From: Turnera subulata
Lineage: Eukaryota > Streptophyta > Magnoliopsida > Malpighiales > Passifloraceae
Direction of reading: 5' to 3'
DNA length: 64,000 nt
NCBI GenBank assembly: GCA_028386065.3
Contig: JAKUCV010006169.1
Span: forward strand, 66,419-130,418
Part shown: in pieces, positions 58,350-64,000 of the stretch
Numbering within the stretch: the first letter of the stretch is position 1
Layout of the letters: every line of letters starts with the position of its first letter
The notes under the pieces: model-generated
The model's input: only the letters and a program-made list of their open reading frames with translations
The model's database searches: none
What the model was told of the DNA's origin: nothing
Translations under genes and position numbers: made by a program

Positions 58350-58430
58350 AGATACACAGAAATGGATTATTACCATAAAAAAGTTAAGTCAAAGTCAAAG
58401 CACAGTATTTATTATATGGGAAACTTTACT
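58350..58430 (-). repeat. Direct repeat with paired W-box-like motifs, copy 2
   Basis: Same order of motifs as 57055-57125, about 1.3 kb away, in the same orientation. Confidence 0.6.
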
Positions 58431-58494
58431 CGGTAGCCCCTTCCCCAAAATCGTAACATGGAAGAGTAAATGGAACAAAGATACTGGGACCATA

Positions 58495-58912
58495 TGTCAC
58501 GGGCATAGAGTTTAGGGTTGCGGAAGATGCCCTAAACGGTTCAAGCAACAGCTTGATCAACCTAAGAACTCAAATATGGAGAGAATGTAAAAGAGAACAG
58601 AATTGGAAGAATCTTTGTGTATTCTATTAATGTGAAAGAATACAATACAAATCCATATTCTTCCCTCCTATGTCATGCACTATTTATAGGCTACACATAA
58701 GAGTTCAAACCCTTATATCTTATCCATCTTATTTGAATTTAAACAAATTCAAATTACACCCATCATTCAAATTAGTTCAAATTCAAACAAGTACCTATCT
58801 TTATTTAAATTTGAGTGATCAATTCAAATTTAAATAATGATAAGCCCATCCATCTTGCACACATCCTTGGCTCATGGGCTTCATGTATGCCTTTGAGGCC
58901 CATGGTGTGACA
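58495..58912 (-). repeat. 3' LTR of element G
   Basis: 418 bp, aligned with 63500-63925. Contains several AAATTCAAAT/ATTTAAATTTGA words. On its right the minus strand carries the polypurine tract AGGTGGAGGAGAA (58913-58925). Confidence 0.92.
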
Positions 58913-58923
58913 TTCTCCTCCAC

Positions 58924-59556
58924 CTAATTCTGCAACGACCTCGTTGCATCATCGTGGTATGCAATGATCATGTCACGAAATTGCCACAAGTGATCTTCTC
59001 GCTCCCAACTAGCTTCGCTCATCGGAAGTCCCTTCCACTTGACAAAGTATTCCATGTAGGGTGCATTCTGTCCCCGCCTTGGAACACGTCTGTGCAACTT
59101 GATCTCTTCCACTAACTTGTAATGGGCAACAGTCACAACAATGGGTGCCCTCTGTGACTCATTCCGGCTAGCATCCTCCTGATCAGCCTGGAATGGCTTT
59201 AACAAGCTCACATGGAAGACTGGGTGAAAACCAACAGTGTGGGGCAAAGTAAGCTTGTAAGCTAACTTGCCTACCCGTTTCTCCGCAGAGAATGGTCCTT
59301 CATATCTGCGAACCAATCCTTTGTGTAACTTCTGAAAAGTCCTCTGCTGGTGTGGCAACATCTTCACCAGAACCATGTCACCTTCTTCAAACTCCAAGTG
59401 CCTTCTCTTCTTATCTGCCCACTTCTTCATCTTATTAGAAGCCCGAGTAAGAAAGTTCCTAGTTAGATCACGTTGCTCGTGCCACTCCTTAGCAAAGTGC
59501 CAAGCGCCAGGGCTAGTGCCAGTATAGCCAAGCGCTAGTGCACTTGGGGTCAACTG
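58924..59556 (-). pseudogene. Element G integrase C-terminus and chromodomain
   Basis: TPSALALGYTGTSPGAWHFA, then FEEGDMVLVKMLPHQQRTF (GPY/F-like region, RRYEGPFSAEKRVGKLAYKL), then the chromodomain: YMEYFVKWKGLPMSEASWER with DHLWQF. Chromodomains target chromovirus integration to particular chromatin, probably through histone-tail binding. The aromatic cage positions Y/F and W are visible. The frame is cut from the integrase core by a stop at 59557-59559. Confidence 0.9.
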
Positions 59557-60305
59557 CTATTGCCCCGTCACAATCTCGAACGGACTCTTTCCAGTTGATT
59601 CACTCTTCTGTAAGTTGTAAGAGAACTGTGCCATATCTAACAATTCGGCCAAATCTTTCTGGTTCGCACTCACATAGTGCCGCTGATACAACTCCAGCAA
59701 AGCATTCACCCTCTCCGTCTGTCCGTCAGTTTGGGGGTGAAAACTGGTGGAAAAGTTGAGGTCTGAACCCATCAACCTGAAAAGCTCCCTCCAAAATCTG
59801 CCAGTGAATCGCCCATCACGATCACTCACAATACTCTGTGGTACTCCCCAATACTTGACAACATGCTTAAAGAACAAGCGTGCTGCTTCTTCTTCCGAAC
59901 AATCTTTTGGGGCAGCCACAAAGATACCATACTTGGAGAACCTGTCCACAACAACAAAAATAGTACCACTACCTTCAGATAATGGCAAGCAAGTGATGAA
60001 GTCCAATGAAATACAAGTCCATGGCCTATCAGCAATTGGCAATGGCTCAAGTAATCCTGGGGTAGATTGTTGCTCATTCTTGTCCTGTTGGCACACCAGG
60101 CAAGTCTTCACATAGAGCTCCACATCTTCCCTCATCCGTGGCCAGTAAAACTCGTTCTCTAATAGTGCGCAAGTGCGATCAATGCTTGGATGACCCGCCC
60201 ATTTGGAATCATGGCATTCCTTCAACACTTCTCTGCGCAAGCTACCATGTTTGGGCACATACAAACGATTACCCTTAGTGAGCAACAGTCCCTCCTCCAT
60301 CCAAA
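59557..60305 (-). pseudogene. Element G integrase core
   Basis: The zinc finger (HDSKWAGHPSIDRTCALL ... CLVCQQ, HHCC complete), the core with WTCISLDFITCLP, VSDRDGRFTGRFW and HPQTDGQTERVN (D,D,E complete), and the family end FEIVTGQ are visible. The frame begins after a one-base shift near 60303-60310, where the RT/RNase H frame runs out of register, and ends at the stop 59557-59559. Catalytic residues are intact. Confidence 0.9.
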
Positions 60306-62081
60306 CCTGCGCATCTTTCCTTGCAAGGAAAACTCCATCAAGCTTTTGGGATCAAGCTCCAGCCCCTCCTTAATCCTTTCTTGCAAGTTGGACTCTGGAC
60401 GGACCACCATAGTAGCTAATTTGGCTTTACGACTGAGAGCATCTGCCACAACATTAGTCTTCCCTGGCTGATACTCCAAAGTAACGTCGAACTCAGTAAG
60501 AAAATCTTGCCATCTTGCCTGTTTCGGACTCAGCTTCGTCTGTGTCAAAAAGTAGCTTGTGGCAACATTGTCCGTGAACACGACAAATTTCGAACCCAGC
60601 AAGTAATGACGCCAAACTCTGAGGCAATGCACAATGGCAGACATCTCCTTCTCCTGCACAGTGTACCTCTTTTCTGTGTCATTCAACTTGCGACTTCCAT
60701 ATGCAATAGGATGCCCATCCTGCATCAAAACACCACCAATAGCAAAGTCTGAAGCATCAGTGTGCAATTCATAAGTCTTGCTGCAACCTGGCAACTGCAA
60801 CACTGGCTCATCTACAATGGCTGCCTTCAATCTCTCAAACGCCTCTTGGCACTTTGCACTCCACACCCATTCCTTGTTCTTCTTCAAAAGATCTGTCAAA
60901 GGTGCACAAATGGCTGAGTGCCCATTGATGAACCTTCTGTAGTAATTCACTAAACCAAGGAAAGAGCGCAGTTCAGGGACCTTCTTAGGTGCCTCCCAAT
61001 CAATGATTGCTTGCACTTTGGACCTATCCTTCTTCAGCTTGCCTCCGCCTACTACATGCCCAAGAAATGTTACTTCCCATTGAAGGAAAGCACACTTCTC
61101 CTTCTTTACAAACAGTTGGCTGTCTCTCAAGGCTTGGAACATTTGTCTCAGGTGATCTAGAAGCTCCTCTAGTGTCTTGCTATAGACCACTATATCATCT
61201 AGATAGACAACCATAAATCGATCCAAGAAAGCATGCAGCACCTTGTTCATCAAAGTGCAAAAGGTAGTAGGTGCATTAGTAAGTCCAAACAGAATAACAA
61301 GAAATTCATATGAACCATATCTTGTCACACATGCAGTCTTCTGCTCATCCCCCTCTGCAATGCGAACTTGCCAGTAACCTGATCTCAAATCAAGCTTTGT
61401 GAACCACTCTGCATCTCCCAACTGATCAAACAAGTCATCCACTCGAGGAATGGGATACTTGTTCTTGACGGTGATCTTGTTCAAGGCTCTGTAATCGATG
61501 CACAGTCTAATTGATCCATTGTGCTTCTTCTGAAAAAGCACAGGTGCGCCATACGGTGCCTTGGATGGCTGAATGAATCCAGCATCCAACAGCTCTTTCA
61601 ACTGACTCCTTAGCTCTTCAAGTTCTGGAGGTGCCATTCTATATGGTGCTCTAGCTGGTGGTTTGGCACCATCCTCCAATTCTATTGCATGATCTACCTC
61701 CCTTCTTGGTGGTAGATTCTTTGGCAATGCATCTGACATCACATCTGCAAATTCTTCAAGTACTTGCTCAATCACCTTGGGTACCCCTGTGCAGTCTTCC
61801 TTCTCACTCTTCAAAGTTACAAGGAAAGTGGGCTCACTTCTCTTGAACGCTTTTGCTAACTGGTGGGCGGACAACTGCTTGCTTGGCTTCCTGCCCTCTC
61901 GCCCAGTCTGCACTACACAAGTATTGGTGCCCCTCGGTATATGCAACTGGCTAGCACCTGCAAAAATTACAGCATTAGTCTTCTCAAGAAATTCAATCCC
62001 TAAGATCAATGGATAGTCATCAAGAGGCACCACTGTCAACTCAATCTTCCCATGCCAATCTCCCAAGCTAACTTCAACGTT
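60222..62081 (-). pseudogene. Element G reverse transcriptase and RNase H
   Basis: The frame is open from the stop at 62082-62084 to 60222. RT motifs are [46 protein letters not shown] and [13 protein letters not shown] with both catalytic Asp. The normally conserved MPFG is ILFG. RNase H motifs are [21 protein letters not shown] and VVFTDN, all catalytic residues present, ending in [16 protein letters not shown]. The upstream part contains the end of the protease domain and its linker ([13 protein letters not shown]). The last 25 codons are out of frame. Confidence 0.9.
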
Positions 62082-62310
62082 TCATGCCACACCAAGGATG
62101 GGTTGTTCAGCTGCGTTAACTACCTTCATTGTGCTTAACTCCTTGGTAATTGTGACACCAATTTTCTTTGCTTCATCACCTGAAAGAAAATTATGAGTAA
62201 CACCTGTGTCAATTAAGGCATTAACTTCATGCTTCCCTATGCGCACTTTGGTAAACATGCGCCCCTCCTTCGGCACAGGCTTGTTAACGTGGACTGCATT
62301 TAAAATTCGG
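62082..62310 (-). pseudogene. Element G protease
   Basis: VNALIDTGVTHNFLS carries the active-site DTG of the retropepsin family, then KVVNAAEQPILGVA. A stop (62082-62084, probably Arg to stop) separates it from the rest of the protease, [20 protein letters not shown], in the same frame. Confidence 0.85.
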
Positions 62311-63149
62311 ATTGACCCATCTTAGCATTCTCTGCCTGCTCTTGGTCACCAGACTTCTTCAACAGGGCACTAAGTTTGTTCTTCTGTGGACATTCATAGA
62401 CTTTGTGAGGTCCTTTACAAAAATAGCATTCTACCTCCCCTCCTTTGCCGCCTTTGGGTTTGCCAACAAACTTCTTGTCTCCTCCCTTCGGTCATTGAAG
62501 GGACTTCAAATGCCAAGTCTTGGAATTCTTTGACATACTTCTTGATGCTTCCTTCATGCTTCAAGGCCCTCAGCTTATCTCTTGCCTCCCTTTCAACATA
62601 CTCTGGATAGAACTGGTCTTTTAGAACCTACTTAAAATGGTCCCAAGTCCAATCCTTGCATCCATCAATAGTGGTGTGCATCCGCCTCCACCATAAGACA
62701 GCAGAATCAGCGAAATATCTCCCAGCAATCTTCACTTTCTACTGATCTTCTTGGACATTTAAGCCATCAAAGTACTCCTCACAGCTAAACAGGAAGACAT
62801 CCACCGCCTTAGCTGTCCTCGTTCCATCATACTCCTTGGGCTTTGGAATATCAATTTTGGGTAGTACCTGTGGCTGTGCAAGTGGCACACCTCCCTCCAT
62901 CGCGGCGAGTGCCCTTTTGCAAATCTTCAAGTTATCCCTTAAATCAACAAGCTCATCAACTATCTCCGCCAATGATTTACTGAAACCACCATCAAGCTCT
63001 GTGAACTGTGACCTGAGTGCCTGGATCTCACCAGTCATGCCCTCATTGCTAGCTTCACAGTTAGAGATACGTTCTTCGAGCTTGTTTATGCGCCCATCAA
63101 TCTGCTCTTTATGGGTATCATCAACACCACCAGTAGTTGATATAACCAT
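62311..63149 (-). pseudogene. Element G Gag
   Basis: ATG at 63149 opens a coiled coil (INKLEERISNCEASNEGMTG), then DGTRTAKAVDVFLFSCEEYF of the capsid domain. A stop at about 62739-62741 interrupts KVKIAGRYFADSAVLWWRRM. Further on RDKLRALKHEGSIKKYVKEF and, after a frameshift, a zinc knuckle CYFCKGPHKVYEC (about 62388-62430; spacing 2-3-4, ligands complete) are visible. Confidence 0.85.
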
Positions 63150-63486
63150 CTCTATTCACAATCTTAACAAACTCTCCAACAAATGATTACAGGTAAATAA
63201 AGCCAACAACAATTGTAATTGACTTCACAAACCTAACAAGGTCAACAACAAATTGGCAATGCACAGACTTCAATATACCAACAACACAATTTTTCAATCC
63301 AAGCTACCACTTCTAACAAAAGAATGATTAACCTGGAATAAAAATTTCTCTTGGTAATTGCAAGTTCTGCCTCCAGTGTGTTCTTGATGTTTTTGACTCC
63401 CCTCAGCCGACAAGATATCAAAGCTTCAATCCTCCCTTGAATACCAACGGTCAAGGGCTATGATCTTCACAAAGAATCTTGCAAGG
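63150..63486 (-). other. Untranslated leader of element G
   Basis: About 340 bp between primer-binding site and Gag ATG. No ORF of note. Confidence 0.6.
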
Positions 63487-63498
63487 CTCCGCTACCAA
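63486..63498 (-). promoter_or_regulatory. Primer-binding site of element G
   Basis: The minus strand reads TGGTAGCGGAGCC next to the 5' LTR, identical to the site of the copia element B. Confidence 0.75.
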
Positions 63499-63499
63499 C

Positions 63500-63925
63500 T
63501 GTCACGGGCACAGAGTTTAGGGCTGCGAAAGATGCCCGTGCGGTTCAAGCAACAGCTTGCTCAACCTAAGAACTCAAATATAGAGAGAATGTAAAAGAGA
63601 GAAGAGAATAGAATTGGAAGAATCTTTGTGTATTCTATTAATGTGAAAGAATACAATACACACACCCATACTCTCCCCTCCTATGTCATGCACTATTTAT
63701 AGGCTACACATAACAGTTCAAACCCTTATATCTTATCCATCCTATTTGAATTTAAACAAATTCAAATTACACCCATCATTCAAATTAGTTCAAATTCAAA
63801 CAAGTACCCATCTTTATTTAAATTTGAGTGATCAGTTCAAATTTAAATAATGATAAGTCCATCCACCTTGCACACATCCCTTGCTCATGGGCTTCATGTG
63901 TGCCTTTGAGGCCCATGGTGTGACA
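63500..63925 (-). repeat. 5' LTR of element G
   Basis: 426 bp, TGTCACGGGC...GTGTGACA on the plus strand, bounded by primer-binding site and the 17 bp repeat. Confidence 0.92.
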
Positions 63926-63942
63926 AAGATACTGGGACCATA

Positions 63943-64000
63943 GGGCCATACTCCAAAATTGAATGTCAGCCCAAAAACCCAAACAAGTTACACTTGGGCC
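63943..64000. other. Flanking DNA
   Basis: Short flank after element G; continuation of the interrupted intergenic DNA before 58478. No gene. Confidence 0.5.

Larger units (their letters stand above)
58478..63942 (-). mobile_element. Element G, full-length Ty3/gypsy chromovirus
   Basis: LTRs 58495-58912 and 63500-63925 (TGTCAC...GTGACA) flank gag, protease, RT, RNase H, integrase and a C-terminal chromodomain, all on the minus strand. The flanks carry an identical 17 bp direct repeat AAGATACTGGGACCATA (58478-58494 and 63926-63942), longer than the 4-6 bp normal for LTR elements. The coding region has at least three stops and two frameshifts. The two LTRs differ at about twenty positions by eye, so the insertion is not recent. 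Confidence 0.93.

Overview
The window is nuclear DNA from a flowering plant, probably a dicot. The evidence is Ty1/copia and Ty3/gypsy LTR retrotransposons nested in one another, AT-rich intervening DNA, decayed plastid DNA (psbB, trnI-CAU and rps18 pieces), a degenerate F-box gene and telo-box/CT-rich 5' leader sequence. No bacterial operon or CRISPR architecture is present. Almost all coding sequence belongs to mobile elements and nearly all of it is broken.

Layout. (1) 1-17479: element A, a copia element of the SIRE type on the minus strand. It has a 3' LTR cut by the window edge (to 945), an envelope-position ORF (1225-2545), a gag gene split by a nested element (5243-6125 and 14561-15437), a 5' LTR (15493-16880), and then a second, truncated internal region (16881-17479). 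Its pol is missing; in its place is a roughly 2.3 kb segment (about 2820-5092) with two compact plus-strand transcription-unit-like arrangements. (2) 6126-14560: element B, a complete copia element inserted into the zinc-knuckle codons of A's gag. Its gag-pol is almost colinear, but four active or metal-binding sites are mutated. (3) 17480-21850: low-copy, mostly non-coding DNA with one plausible host first exon at 18246-18329. (4) 21851-51391: a chain of family C non-autonomous LTR elements (LTR-int-LTR-int-LTR-int-LTR, minus strand), itself hit by a solo LTR of family B (25409-26947), a non-autonomous element D with 2.7 kb LTRs (35841-42770) and a solo LTR E (46142-49228). Each of these three later insertions has an exact 5 bp target duplication. 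(5) 51392-52447: a scrambled plastid-derived segment. (6) 52448-56690: internal part of a Ty3/gypsy element F without LTRs. (7) 57127-57476: F-box pseudogene. (8) 58495-63925: a complete but mutated chromovirus G with chromodomain, flanked by an unusually long 17 bp direct repeat.

The most unusual signals are three. The palindrome AACATCGATGTT occurs in arrays with 20-21 bp pair spacing (and about 50-53 bp between pairs in A) in the LTR of A and, independently, in the untranslated leader of the unrelated element B. The plus-strand two-gene cassette replaces A's pol. The tandem, mosaic LTR chain of family C shares ACGT-centred and GTCTCATGAGAC-type palindromic modules with families D and E.

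All identifications are from reading the sequence and from knowledge of protein families; no database search was run.
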